DNA of 64,000 nt from Scortum barcoo (GCA_023238725.1 CM041546.1:11667028-11731027), one strand, 5' to 3'. Positions 37,381 through 48,802 are shown, numbered from the stretch's first letter. Translations and numbers: made by a program. The notes: generated from the letters alone by a model not told the origin.

Positions 37381-37480
37381 GGGCTTTCTAACGGTCGCCC
37401 CGCCCCCTCACAGGCTGCTGCTGAGTCACTCTAATCCCGAACTGTGATTGGCTGCTGCACAGTTTTCAAAATAAAACTCT
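37381..37480. promoter_or_regulatory. Promoter-like GC-box/CCAAT patch
   Basis: This short stretch holds CGCCCCGCCCCC (GC-box, 37397-37408), TGAGTCA (AP-1 consensus, 37422-37428) and TGATTGGCTG (inverted CCAAT, 37445-37454), then ATAAAACTC. It lies between the minisatellite and the LINE 5' end, about 160-260 bp upstream of the LINE. It could be an old promoter, part of an unrecognised repeat, or chance. No downstream host exon is seen. Confidence 0.3.
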
Positions 37481-37640
37481 CAAGTCTGTCATGTTGTTTG
37501 ATTAAAAAAAACAAGAACAAGACTGTAATTTAAGTAGTTGTTTGTAAATCCTTACATGATCAAGACTCTGCATCTGGTTTGATTTCAGTTATATATCGTT
37601 ATATTCTGATGTACAGACTACCTAATAACATTGACATTTG

Positions 37641-37769
37641 AGCCTTCCGGCGCCGACGCGAGTGGCAGCCTCTCCTAGCAGCTCCGTGTGTTCTCGCACT
37701 TTTGTCTCTTTTTCTTTGTTTTTTCCTCTTCTCTTTCCTGGTTTCTTGGAAAGTATTATTCTATATCCT
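37641..37769 (+). other. LINE 5' leader
   Basis: A CpG-rich start (GCGCCGACGCGAG) followed by a T-rich stretch with TTTGTCTCTTTTTC, up to the ATG at 37770. CpG density is clearly above the surrounding DNA, as expected for an internal promoter that has not fully decayed. Promoter function is inferred. Confidence 0.6.
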
Positions 37770-38075
37770 ATGGATATGGATTCCTCAACGCCAAGACTCG
37801 TTTACTCGAGCAACTTTTTACACACTCTGAGAGCAAAGTCCCGCATCGGTGTGGTTCCGTGTTTACCTGTGGACGTAAGGAAGCCGTACCGGGGCTGCAG
37901 AGCCGGCGCTATGCTAAAAGCTAAGCGGCTAGCAAAGAAGTGGAGATTCAAGCCCCCGGTACCTTCGATGATCATGGGAAACGTGAACTCACTGCCGAAT
38001 AAGATCGACGAACTGGCTGCGCTGACAAAGAACCTAAAGACCTTCAGGGAGGTGCAGTTTACTGTGTCTTACTGA
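37770..38075 (+). pseudogene. LINE endonuclease N-terminal part
   Basis: The ATG at 37770 opens a frame with a basic region (CRAGAMLKAKRLAKKWRF), then GNVNSLPNKIDEL, the N-terminal strand of APE-type LINE endonucleases, where the Asn helps metal binding. The frame runs to a TGA at 38073-38075. A frameshift just before this moves the sense reading into the next frame, where CLTETWL (from 38065) carries the conserved catalytic Glu. A start at 37638 is also open but lies upstream of the LINE boundary and is not needed. This segment belongs to the same protein as the following segments. Confidence 0.8.
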
Positions 38076-39091
38076 AACGTGGCTAACAGCTAGCATCCCG
38101 GATGCTAACGTGGAGCTACCGGACTTCAGCACAGTCAGAGCGGACAGAGACACAAAAGCCTGCGGGAAGCGCAAAGGAGGAGGACTCGCACTGTATGTGA
38201 ACAAACGGTGGTGCAATCCTGGGCATGTGAACATTAAGATCTCCACCTGCTGCAGGGACATTGAACTCCTGGCTGTAAGTTTACGTCCCTACTAACTTGC
38301 CCAGGGAGTTCAGCCACGCCATTGTTGTTGTTGTTTACATTCCCCCGCGCGCCGACGCGGAGGCAGCGTGTGACGTCATCCACAGCGCTGTGGCTAAACT
38401 ACAAACACAGCATCCTGAGGCTCTCGTGCTAATCTCTGGGGACTTTAATCATGCCACTCTGGACAATACACTGGCTGCTAATTTTCACCAGTACGTGGAC
38501 TGTAACACCAGGGGGAAGAGGACTTTAGACCTGATGTATGCAAACGTGAAGGATGCATACAGAGCCACCCCCCTGCCTGCCCTGGGGAAAGCAGACCACA
38601 ATCTGGTCCTGCTCAAACCTCACTACACACCAAGAGTGAGGAGACTACCAACAACCACACGCTCTTTCAGGAAGTGGTCTCCCGAAGCCGAGCAGGCTCT
38701 GAAAGACTGCTTCGAGACCACGGACTGGGAAGCATTGCAGGGGTCTCACAATGGGAACATGGAGGAGATGGTTGACTGCACCACGGACTATATTAACTTC
38801 TGTATGGACACTGTTGTTCCAGTAAGATCTGTACGATGCTTTGCTAACAACAAGCCCTGGATAACGAGTGACATCAAAGGCCTTCTGAACCAGAAGAAGA
38901 AGGCCTTTAAAGATGGCGACACACAGGAGCTTAAGCAGATACAGAAGGAACTCAGAGTCCAGCTCAGGGAGGCGAAGGAGCAGTACAGAAAGAAAATAGA
39001 ACAAAGGATGCAGAACAACAACATGAGGGATGGTGTGGGAGGGGATGAAGACCATCACTGGCTGCAGCTCCAAGAGAGGTGCCCCCATTGA
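38065..39091 (+). pseudogene. LINE endonuclease core and linker
   Basis: From 38065 the frame reads CLTETWLTASIPDANVELPD, then GKRKGGGLALYVNKRWCNPG and IELLAVSLRPY, and stops at 38293. One extra A near 38292 separates it from the next frame, which continues LPREFSHAIVVVVYIPPRAD, ISGDFNHATL (catalytic Asp/Asn) and GKADHNLVLLKPHY (catalytic Asp-His). A basic linker with PWITSDIKGLLNQKKKAF and a coiled Gln/Lys/Glu-rich stretch follows. Another frameshift near 39022-39033 leads to the frame with VWEGMKTITG. The frame from 38297 ends at 39091 and is the longest intact endonuclease part (about 264 codons). All catalytic words of the nuclease are visible, but no single frame holds them. Confidence 0.85.
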
Positions 39092-40681
39092 GGGGGATGT
39101 GGGAAGGGCAAACCAGCTAAAACCAGTTCTTTAACAGGTTTGATCACCCCAACCCATTCACACCTCTGATCACAGCAGCCCCCACCCTCCTACTCCCACA
39201 AGCCGTCACCAGCAAAAAAGAGGACACCTCCCCTCCTCCCCCCCTCACACCATCCATGACAATCACAGCTGCTCAGGTCTGTGGAGAGCTGAGGAGGCTG
39301 CGCCCCAGCAAAGCTGCAGGTCCAGATGGAGTATCACCGACTACTGAAGGCCTACCTGCAAAGTAGGGAGCTTCAGGACACCCCCTCCAGCGCATATTCA
39401 ACCTGAGCTTGGGACAGGGGGGTTCCCCAGGGTCCCCAGCTGTGGAAGCTTGGACATCCTGCATCATTCCAGTCCCCAAGAAACCACATCCTGGTGAGCT
39501 GAATGACTTCAGGCCGGTCGCCCTGACGTCGCACGTGATGAAGACCATGGAACGGCTGCTGCTCCATCACCTGAGGCCACAGACCCACCACGCTCTTGAC
39601 CCTCTGCAGTTTGCTTACCGGGAGAAGACGGGAGTGGAGGATGCCATCATCTTCTTGCTCCATCCGATCTCTCTCTCACCTGGACAGAGGAAGTGGTGCT
39701 GTGAGGATTACATTCTTGGACTTCTCCAGCGCCTTTAACACCATCCAGCCACTGCTCCTCAGGGACAAACTGACAGAGATGGGAGTTGGATCACACCTGG
39801 TGGCATGGATCACAGACTACCTGACTGGCAGACCTCAGTATGTCAGGCTGGGAGGACTGTAGGTCCGACACTGTGGCCAGCAGCACAGGAGCACCGCAGG
39901 GAACTGTGCTCTCTCCGGTCCTGTTCACCCTGTACACGTCCGACTTTCAGCTACAAGTCAGAGTTCTGTCATGTACAGAAGTTTGCTGGACGACACAGCC
40001 ATCGTGGGCTGTATCAGGAGTGGACAGGAGGATGAGTACAGAGAACTGATCAAGGACTTCATCACATGGTGTGACTTGAACCACCTGCTCCTCAACACCA
40101 CCAAGACCAGGGAGATGGTGGTGGACTTTAGGAGACCCAGGCCGCACCCAGAGCCGGTCATCATCAAAGGGGACTGTGTGGAGGTGGTACACACCTACAA
40201 ATACCTGGGAGTGCAGCTGGATGATAAACTGGACTGGACTGCCAACACAGACGCTCTGTGCAGGAAAGGACAGAGCCGCCTGTACTTCCTCAGAAGGCTG
40301 GCGTCCTTCAACATCTGCAAGAAGCTGCTGCAGATCTTCTACCAGTCTGTGGTAGCGAGCGCCCTCCTGTACGCAGTAGTGTGCTGGGGGGGCAGCCTCA
40401 AGAAGAAGGACGCAGCGCGCCTGGACAAACTGGTGAGGAAGGCAGGCTCTGTCGTTGGCACAGAGCTGGACAGCCTGACATCTGTGGCAGAGCGACGGAC
40501 GCTGAACAGGCTCCTGTCCATCATAGACAATCCAAGTCATCCACTGCACAGCGCCATCTCCAGGCAGAGGAGCAGCTTCAGTGACAGACTGTTGTCACTG
40601 TCCTGCTCCACAGACAGACTGAGGAGATCGTTCCTCCCCCATGCCATACGGCTCTACAACACCACTCGGGGGGAGCGATAA
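39092..40681 (+). pseudogene. LINE reverse transcriptase and C-terminal region
   Basis: LRPSKAAGPDG (39298-39330) marks the RT N-terminal block, and a stop and degraded section follow. IPVPKKPHPGELNDFRPVAL to FAYREKTGVEDA lies in the frame at 39409-39738. Motif A, FLDFSSAFNTI, lies in another frame (39713 on). Motif B, GAPQGTVLSPVLF (about 39886-39925), lies in a third. Motif C should read FADD at about 39982-39994, but one extra G (GCTGGACGAC) splits it between frames. From 39971 to 40681 an intact 236-codon frame encodes the thumb and C-terminal region (YKYLGVQLDDKLDW, SRLYFLRRLASFNICKK, SVVASALLYAVVCWG, SHPLHSAISRQRSSF). At least four breaks make the RT nonfunctional. Confidence 0.9.
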
Positions 40682-41097
40682 CTCAAACAAACTCCGGACT
40701 CACTACACACTCTCACCACACACCTTGGACACACGCACTTTATCACACACACACATACATCTATTTATGGACTCAAGTGTGTACAAACTGACTGTTGCAC
40801 AACTGTATGTCACACACTGCCATTTTGCACAGCTGCACCTTTGTAGGACTACTAGATACTTACTTTTTATATTTCATTTTTTTTTTTTTTTTTTTTTTTA
40901 ATTTCATAGTTTTAATTTTCTACAGTTATTGTTATTTCACATTGTACTTTTACCATGTATTTTATTTTATTTTATTATAATTTCTTTTTGCATCTTACTG
41001 TACTTACTGCATGCCCTTAAGTTTTCTACCTTTCAATGCTGCTTGAAATGTGAATTTCTCTTGGAGATCAATAAAGTATCTATCTATCTATCTATCT
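40682..41097 (+). other. LINE 3' UTR and tail
   Basis: It begins with a CA-rich stretch (to 40765) and contains an uninterrupted T run of about 23-24 bases at 40877-40900. The end is GAATTTCTCTTGGAGATCAA followed by TAAAGT and (ATCT)5. TCTC-TTG-GAGA (41057-41067) can form a small hairpin, and AATAAA is at 41070-41075. In this LINE group the 3' end is the part the RT recognises, so the hairpin plus repeat is likely the priming signal (family knowledge, not shown here). Confidence 0.85.
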
Positions 41098-43476
41098 AAT
41101 GAACAGTAAACATGTGTTAAATAATATAAGAAGTATTTTTTATCATTGTTATCTCATTTTACAACTTTCAATCAATATGTACAGTATATTACAGTATCTA
41201 TGTTTTAAGTGTTACATGACTTTATTACAAAAGTATTACAAAACGTACGTCTTTAACATTATTTGTCACTAATTTTATCTAATTGTAGAAATTACATTGT
41301 CAAACTTTAATTTTACATTTTAATCTCTTAAATAAAAAATAACATTTATGAATAAAATGTATTTATGATACATTTGCAAAGGTATTTTAACAGTCTTTTT
41401 ATGTGAAAATGAAATAAAAAAAATGGAAATAAATGTTTATTATGTTATCAGTTTTTCATGTTATTTTATATTACACCTGTAAATTCACAGTTTATTCTAG
41501 TAATTCTATTGATATTTTCATGTGTTTGAAAAATACAGAAAAAAATGTAAAATAAGAAGGAAAAAATCTGTAGTATTACAGGGTTTTTTTACACTGCATA
41601 TCTCTTATTCCAGCACTCTTAAACTTAACTTAATGACATCAAAAGTGCTTGCCTCAGAACCCTAACCATAAGTACACTAAATATTATCAAGTGTTAAAAA
41701 GTACATCCAACCTGCTTTAAATATTCTAAAAGCATCCCGCTCCTGTATTGCTGAGGTTTTCAGGACAGGCCAGGTATGAATATTAAAATCATGGGAGGCT
41801 GGCGGTGTTTGTGGACTGTAAACACATCTGTCACTATTGTTTAATTGGTAAACAAGTCTGACCGCTTTCTGTTTGTTTGTAAACAACCATGTCCCTGCAT
41901 GATATGAAAGGTCATTAGAACAACCTGTGCACTGCTCTTTCCACTCCATATACGAGCCGTCACAGACGCTCTTCATTTACATTTAAATTACAGGTAGATG
42001 ATGGTCTTATCCAACGAGGCAAACTTATTTTCTTAGATCGTCACCATTGCGAGAACGAAGCTCACGCATTTGACCTCAGAGAGAGTATTTGGGGAGAAAG
42101 ATTTTTTTTTTTTTTAAGTTGAGGAGGATGATATGGGAGGGACTGATGGGATTGAGCAGAGAGATGGTGGGGTTTTGAGTTTGGGACGGGAGCAACAAAT
42201 TCAATCTGGTGTCTAGACCAGAGTCGAAAGGTTATTCTGCTTTTGTTTAGCAAAGAGGGAGAAGCAGTCGAGGCCGGGTGGACAGAGGAGCAGAGCACAG
42301 CGGGAGGTGTGAGGCACTGAGAGATCTGAAACACGATGTAGCAAGTAGAGTCCATACATGTTGTACAAACCATGTGTGATGGCCGGTGTGGTCCAGGAGC
42401 TTTTGTGATGATTTTTGCCCTGCCTTTTTCTCTCAGGGTGCCGTTTCTTCAGTCATAAACCCAGGTTGATAAGAGATATGAATGTCCAGTACCTACTGTT
42501 AATGTTAATTTTTGCATTCATGGCAACATTTTGTGCTCAAAAAGTAATTATTTCATTGTTTAACAGGTAATATTAAAGTAATTATTTGCTTTTGAGAGGA
42601 ATTTTTCCTGCATGACTGTTATCTTTTGGTGCATCTTTTAGAGCCTTATGATCAATGTAGACCCAAGTATTTCTGCTGTTGAACTCAACAACATTTCAAA
42701 TGGATATCATATAAAACATGTCAATGGCTGAGTAAGTTGGAGCAACAAAAGCTTCAATTCATTGCTTATAACAGTTTTAAACTGTGTTCTGAGGTAGATT
42801 TCTTTTCTTGATAGTTATTTCTCTGTCTAAATTTTGGACGTGTTATTATTTATCCAACAAATGAGGATTGCTACCAACAGCAACAGTGGAAAAACTGTTC
42901 AGTCCTCACCTCTGATGAGAAAATAAGTCTGTGATCCAGGGCCGTTATAATATAATAGTTCTTCTGTCACAGAGGAACCCAAACAGAGGGAATGTAGTTT
43001 CTTACCCCAGGGCTCAGGCCAATTTAAAACATATTAGTGCTCTCGTCGTGTTGGGACCCAAACTGAGAAAATGTAGTTGCTCAGCCTGAGACGCAGCCCA
43101 GATAAAATATCCCGGAACAAACAGGATTAGGAGGCATCCATCAGCCAGCGAAATCCAGTTCATTCTCTGCAGTTGTGGTACAGACAATGCTCTTTGTATC
43201 CTCTGATATCCCCAACCTTGAACTACTGTCATTTAAATACAGTGTCAGTTATAATCCAATTCAGTGGATGCAAAGAGAGTACTTGAAATGTGTTTGTATT
43301 TGTGTGTGCATGTCAATCCCCTGGGAAGAATCCATAATGAATAACAGGACAGAAGCAGCACGAGAGTCTGTCAACACTGAACTGTTTGCGTGTTTGAGAG
43401 TTGTATTGTGTGTGCACAGGCAAAATGGCAGCATATTTTAGAAGTGGATGTATTGTTTCGCTGTCTGTGTGTGTGT
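41098..43476. other. Noncoding stretch, AT-rich then mixed
   Basis: Positions 41098-41600 are very AT-rich. Positions 42095-42330 begin with a T run and are then purine-rich. No exon, RNA gene or clear transposon is seen. Confidence 0.5.
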
Positions 43477-43509
43477 GTGAAAGAGAGAGAGAGTGTGTGT
43501 GTGTGTGTC
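43467..43509. repeat. TG/GA composite microsatellite
   Basis: TGTGTGTGTGTG, then AAAGAGAGAGAGAG, then TGTGTGTGTGTGTG. Confidence 0.85.
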
Positions 43510-43622
43510 AGAGTGGCAGTGATCCATTGACCTGACAGCTCTTCCTGAGGGAGTGCACACATCCCTGTCATTACTGCAGTACCCACTGCTGATTGACTGC
43601 TTTCAGCACCGCTCAGGAGATG

Positions 43623-43652
43623 TCAGTCAGTCAGTCAGTCAGTCAGTCAGTC
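43623..43652. repeat. (TCAG)7 tetranucleotide repeat
   Basis: Perfect TCAG units, about seven copies. Confidence 0.95.
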
Positions 43653-44808
43653 ACTGTTGATTTCAAGCCAAAGTCAACACACTTGAGTGGTGCTGACAGT
43701 ACCGACCGGCCATTGATGATTTATGAAGTCCGTTTTATTACTGCACTTTTACTTCACAAAGTTATTGACCTACCTGTGGAATCAGGATTTCTAACTGTGG
43801 CATCACGGGGCAGATGGGCGCTGCACATCTGAAAAATAGTCAGTAAATCTATACTTGAGTTAATAAGGAATCCAACACTCCACCAGTCATCAGAAAAATG
43901 CCAGATGGGACTATAAAAATAATTGGTCCTTTTTCATGATTCCTACATTTAAAGAACTATTACATTTAAGAAACATCTTCTCTCTACAGTTGTCAATGCA
44001 ATATTGCTTTCTCTAGCATCATTACTACATTTGGTTTCTGTCCATATTTAATCAATTTGTCTAGTTATTTTTTTTACATCTTGGTTATCGATTTGTAAAT
44101 GATATTACTAAATAATTGGCTTAATGGGAATAAGCATGTCACAGATGCAACACCTATTGTCAAAATGTGCCTTACAAACCATAAACCTGCATTATTTGTT
44201 CCAACATAATGCCACCATAGTCTGCCCTTCATTCACACACATGTAGCAGTTATGTAAATCTCTTCTTCAGAGGAATCATTGTTCCCCTTTTAAGGAACAT
44301 AACGTAGAAATGAAGTTTTAGTAGCTCTAACCTTGTGATTTTAGTATTTATTTGAAAAGTAGCTGTAAATATTTGAAAGACAGTCGGCTGGTTTTCATCA
44401 TTAAAGGCACCACACACCCTTGAACCCTTGAATTCCCGAGCAAAATGTGTTTTATCGTGCACATATTCGATCCATAATTTTAAGTTGCACACCTGCTGTG
44501 TTGAGATGTATAGTGACCTTTTTATGTGGGAGCATAAAATGGGACCAAAATAGAGAGAAACATGGAGGCAGAAATAGAGCGGCTCTCACTCGATATAATA
44601 CAAATTCAGCCAACTTATTTCTTTAAAATGTCCTGATCAACAGCTTATGACACAGGTTATTAAGCACAGAAACTTCAATAGCACACACACACTCGCACAC
44701 ACAGTGTTTTTCAACTCCAGCCTTGTAAAGGATTGTTCTGCTCAGCACCTTCACATCTGATTAATTGACTTGTCAGCACAGTATTTTTATCCTGTTCCCC
44801 TGTGTGTG

Positions 44809-44812
<4 letters not shown>
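43653..44812. other. Noncoding stretch, nothing recognised
   Basis: Unique-looking, AT-rich sequence. No gene or definable repeat is seen. Confidence 0.45.
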
Positions 44813-44875
<63 letters not shown>

Positions 44876-45177
44876 AGAGAGAGAGAGAAACCTGTGTGTG
44901 TATGCATGTGTGTGTGCATGTGTGTCTGCAGTCCTTCCCAGTGTCCTCTCTGTGCTGGTGTTACTCCCTAGGCACTATGGCAACCCAACCTATAGGAGAG
45001 TCTGTGTGTATATGTGTGTGTCCTTGTACATGCACATGAGTCTGTGTCTGTGTGTGTGTGTGTGTGTGTGTGAGTGTGTGTGTGGTGTTTTGGGCAGGCC
45101 TAGGGTGATTTTCCTGCTGTGTGCTGGACTCTGATTGGCCAGAGCCTGTAGGCACTTCCTGGTCTTTTCCAGTCCTA

Positions 45178-45219
<42 letters not shown>

Positions 45220-45232
45220 GTGTGTGTGTGTG
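44813..45232. repeat. Cluster of long TG microsatellites
   Basis: Three TG tracts: 44813-44870 (58 bp, perfect apart from its end), an imperfect run at 45046-45085, and 45179-45232 (54 bp with one C interruption). A GAGAGAGAGAGA run follows the first. The several frames through here are Cys/Val repeat translations. Confidence 0.95.
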
Positions 45233-45462
45233 AGGGAGACAAAAAAAGAGATAGCAAGAGGGAAAGAGGCTGAGACTGTACAGGGTGAGAGAGAGAGAAA
45301 ATTAAGCCTCTACTGCACATAAATATTAGTCTCCACCACCTTGACGAAAAATTTAATTCACTCTTCACCTGCTAACATTATTTAATGATTCACTGTATTC
45401 ATCACATTGGGGAAAAAAATGACAAATACAGATGTATCTTGAGTTTGTTCATATGGAATTAA
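45233..45462. other. Noncoding stretch, nothing recognised
   Basis: Purine-rich at 45240-45300, then AT-rich. No gene is seen. Confidence 0.45.
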
Positions 45463-45650
45463 AAGGGCACTCCATCAGTTTTACTTGTCAAGTTGCTGGT
45501 GATGAGGCCTGCTACTTAAAAGTCGCATAATGTTTTCTGTGGCTTTGTTTTTTCTCAAGTCACTGAAGTCACATCACATCACACTATCTCAGCTTTGGCT
45601 TGGAGACTGACACCAGTCAGGGAGTTGCATTGTGGGAACTTTTTTGGAGT
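45463..45650. repeat. Possible dispersed repeat (AAGGGNACTCCA family)
   Basis: It starts TTAAAAGGGCACTCCATCAG and carries GAGTTGCATTGTGGGAACTT near the end. The start word resembles that of 52541-52840. The family is unknown to me and the boundaries are approximate. Confidence 0.35.
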
Positions 45651-47281
45651 ATGAGCCAGATTATAGATTTAAGTCGGGATATCTGAGGCTCTGCCGCATT
45701 GATTTAGAATATTCAGTTTCAATATGTCTCTCTCAAGTCCCCAGACTTTATGGAAGTGCAACACTAAAATATTGGAGTCTTTTTAAGCTCACAGAGATCT
45801 GTCTGTAGTGTGGCTATGAATCATCTCCCCGCAGATCCTCCTCTGTCTCTTTCTCGCTTTCAGTCAATCCGCACTGGATGTTGCTTTTCATGTTGCCATG
45901 GTGACTTTACTAAAGAAAATCATTGACACAGTTAAAAGTATAATTGTGTGACTGTTGGGTTTAAATATTTCATTTCCTCATGCCTGACACAAACTGTTTT
46001 GCCTGCACAGTTTGAATTATTTCCACCTCAAGCAAGGAGCTGCATTGTTGGTCCTTTAAACCGGCTGCTTGTTTGCTTCGCTGCTCTTTTGTTTCTCATC
46101 TCATCCCGTGCTCTGGCTGCTGTCCTCATCTCTACAGACACACAGCGCAGCTCACCACTCACCTAAATGCTGATGTATGCACGCAAAATGTCCAGTAAAA
46201 TCGCTGGAAGGAAAACAGCGACTGAGACACAGAGAGACCAATCAGCTAGCTTGCTTATCCATTTATTGTTTAAGGTGCATCATCTTCCTCTGGCTCTTCC
46301 TCTTCCTGGCTCAGTAACCATTAAATATCTGTGAGGGTTTATAAGTACTGCTGATCAATGCCAGTCACTTCCGTGTTACCTCAGTGGCTGCAGAGATTTT
46401 GAACTTTATGTATAGCACGATTACTCTCATTATCCTGCAGTTTATACAAGAATGGGATACACAGAGGAAACTTTTCTTGTGTTACTTTTCACTCTTTCTC
46501 CCATCTCAAGCTTTGTGGCTTCACCTCTCCTGAGTCAGTGTGTACTAGTGGACTGAAATATTTAGTAATGTTGGGTAAATAATCTAAACACTGCTTTGAG
46601 TGCAGCGGATGGTGGGTGGTAAGGTTGAAATTTGCAATTCATCTGAAAAAATACAGATTTTGCTTGGACGAATAAATATCTCCGGGTTGAGGAGGAAAGC
46701 GTGTTTGCCAGCGTTGTTGAAGTGTCCCACAGCAGCTGACTGTTATTAAAGAGTGATAGGGCCTTTTAAAAATGGGTATATTTTCCACTTTAAATGCGAC
46801 TCTCACTGAGATGGAAAAAATACATCAATCAGTTTGTCCTCATCTCCACAGTCGAGGGCAAAAGTTGTTACTAAGTACTTCTTTCCTCTGGCTCTGACTG
46901 CACACTCAGTAGGCGACACTTTCCACCATGCAGCACTGGCAGAGATCACCGTTGTTAGACTATTAAAAACAATAAACATCTGGTTTTCTGTCTACCACAT
47001 ATTGCCACAATGTGTTACAGCATTAGCTAATTAAAAACTTCTCTATGCACACACACAAGCTTTCTTGCAAACACTCTTGATTACACTGTCTTACTAAGTC
47101 GACCATATTCACACTTGCAGGAATTAGCATGCACACACACACAAACACACACACACACATTACATTAAATATAGACAAACATTAAAGAGTTTGAGGAAAT
47201 TAAGAGAAACACATAAAGAACTTCAAAACTCCAATTCCCAACCTCCCACTGGGGCAATCCTAGCTCTTTTCTTGCCTTCAG
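45651..47281. other. Noncoding stretch, nothing recognised
   Basis: Unique-looking sequence. A short CA-rich patch lies at 47129-47159. No exon or transposon is identifiable. Confidence 0.45.
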
Positions 47282-47338
47282 AACCAATCAGGAAAGAGCT
47301 AAATGAGCCTCAGTCATCAGAGGACTGAGCGATTGGTT
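47282..47338. promoter_or_regulatory. Nested inverted repeat with opposed CCAAT words
   Basis: AACCAATC (47282-47289) and GATTGGTT (47331-47338) are perfect reverse complements. Between them CTCAGTC (47309-47315) and GACTGAG (47323-47329) form an inner pair with a 7-base loop. Opposed CCAAT words can bind NF-Y, but a regulatory role is a guess. It may instead be an eroded palindromic element. Confidence 0.35.
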
Positions 47339-48535
47339 TGGGGCTTTGAGGATGAGATAGGCAGTCACAGATAAACGCATTCATCTGAAAACCCCAAGCA
47401 AGACTTCTCAGCTCGGCAGCACGTGTTGAAAAAGAGTGTTTACTCAGGCTTGATCTCAGCTGAGTCACACGAGTACATTTTACAGATACAGCACGACAGC
47501 TAATATAAACCAGAGCGGGCTCTTGCTCTCACTGTAACTGCTAATTTGTCTGCATTCACACTGACATTAGCACTCTGGAGTTTGTGCCTCTCGGGATGCC
47601 GCATCTTCATCATGGGAAAGTTGTACTTTTTCACTATGTCAGATGCATCCACCAAAAACAAATGCAGCTTACCTGACTAAACTCTGCAGGGAACATATTT
47701 TGCAAATGGGTTGGAAATTGTCGATAAAATAAAAAAACTACTTCTGAATCTACAAGTTCTGATTATATCAAGGCAGTGCATATATTCAGTTTAAACAGCA
47801 GAGCATTGTGTCTTTTAAAGGTTTAAAGTTTGAAATTCCCTCACTGTAAAATGCACTTGGTTTATTTTGGTTTATTTGCTGTCTACTAAATATAATGACT
47901 GGACTTTAGACATCTTCATTTGTAAGGGTCTCCATTACAAGTCAGCGAGGCAGCTTGTGTAATTCATAGCTCATGTGTATATTTGGGCTCTCAAGAATGA
48001 ATACAATACAATAAAAATGATTGATCTTAACAAAACAACAGTAAATAAAGACTATAAGGCCATGCTGGTAGGCAAATGCAGTTCATATACTGCATATGCA
48101 ACAGTGTATTGTATTCATATTGCATACATCTCCCCTATTCATAAGTCAACATGTGCTCACTTATCTAAAAAACATCTTCTAGTGTTTCCTATTCCATGGA
48201 ACAATCTTCATGTGCTTGTAAATGTGTTCATGTAGCCAAGAACAGTTCTTTCTTGTGTTTATGCGTTTTGTTATGTTTAAATATGTGTGTGTGTGTGTGC
48301 GCACACACAAAATGATCGTGAAACCTCAGGAAAGGATTAATCGGCCAGAGACTCCTTGACAAAAAGCAGAATATGGGAAAACACCCTTCTGTGTGTGTGT
48401 GTGTGTGTATGTCAGGTCAGGCTCCAGACCTCTTTTAGCCAGCAGTGCTTCAAAGCACATCCTATAAAAAAAAAGTGTTGGCTGCTGTTTAAGACTAATG
48501 AAAACCTCTTTGCAGCCAAACATTTCTTGCTAAAA
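47339..48535. other. Noncoding stretch with short TG runs
   Basis: Short TG/GC runs at 48284-48309 and 48391-48408. The rest is unique-looking. No gene is seen. Confidence 0.45.
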
Positions 48536-48586
48536 AACTGAAAGATTTTGAAAGATTTGAACTGAAAGATTTTGAAAGATTTGAAC
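48536..48586. repeat. 24-bp tandem duplication
   Basis: The unit AACTGAAAGATTTTGAAAGA TTTG is present twice, head to tail without mismatch. Internally it is itself a GAAAGATTT repeat. Confidence 0.9.
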
Positions 48587-48802
48587 CTCCAGCATGTTCT
48601 GATTTCGCTGCTGTGGGAGACACGCAACAGTCATTTGCATTAAACATCGTGAAAACAACAAGTCAACAACCGCAGCTGGGTTTTCTGTGAATATTCTTCA
48701 TTCCAGAGGTAAAAGAGAGACGTCGAGATAGACGCGGAGACACACAAGGCAGGGGTGTGCTAGGAGTGAATTATAGATGACCTTTGTTGGCTGCCTGCTA
48801 TA

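Larger units (their letters stand above)
37641..41097 (+). mobile_element. Near-full-length LINE, CR1/L2/Rex1-like
   Basis: About 3.46 kb. In order it has: a CpG-rich leader starting GAGCCTTCCGGCGCCGACGC; an APE-type endonuclease; a reverse transcriptase with motifs around SKAAGPDG, LDFSSAFNTI, GAPQGTVLSPVLF and the FADD region; a C-terminal region; and a 3' UTR ending in a small hairpin, AATAAAG and (ATCT)5. There is no separate ORF1. An AP-endonuclease with short tandem 3' repeats instead of a poly(A) tail is typical of the fish CR1/L2/Rex1-like group; the exact family is not determined. Possible imperfect target-site duplications are AATAACATTGACATTTG (37624-37640) and AATGAACAGTAAACATGTG (41098-41116). 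Several frameshifts and stops make it inactive, but retained CpGs suggest it is not very old. Confidence 0.93.

Noticed and set aside
39947..40549. 200-codon minus-strand open frame
   Set aside because: It is antisense to the LINE reverse transcriptase and has no domain of its own.
44765..45134. Cys/Val repeat proteins
   Set aside because: These are translations of TG microsatellites.
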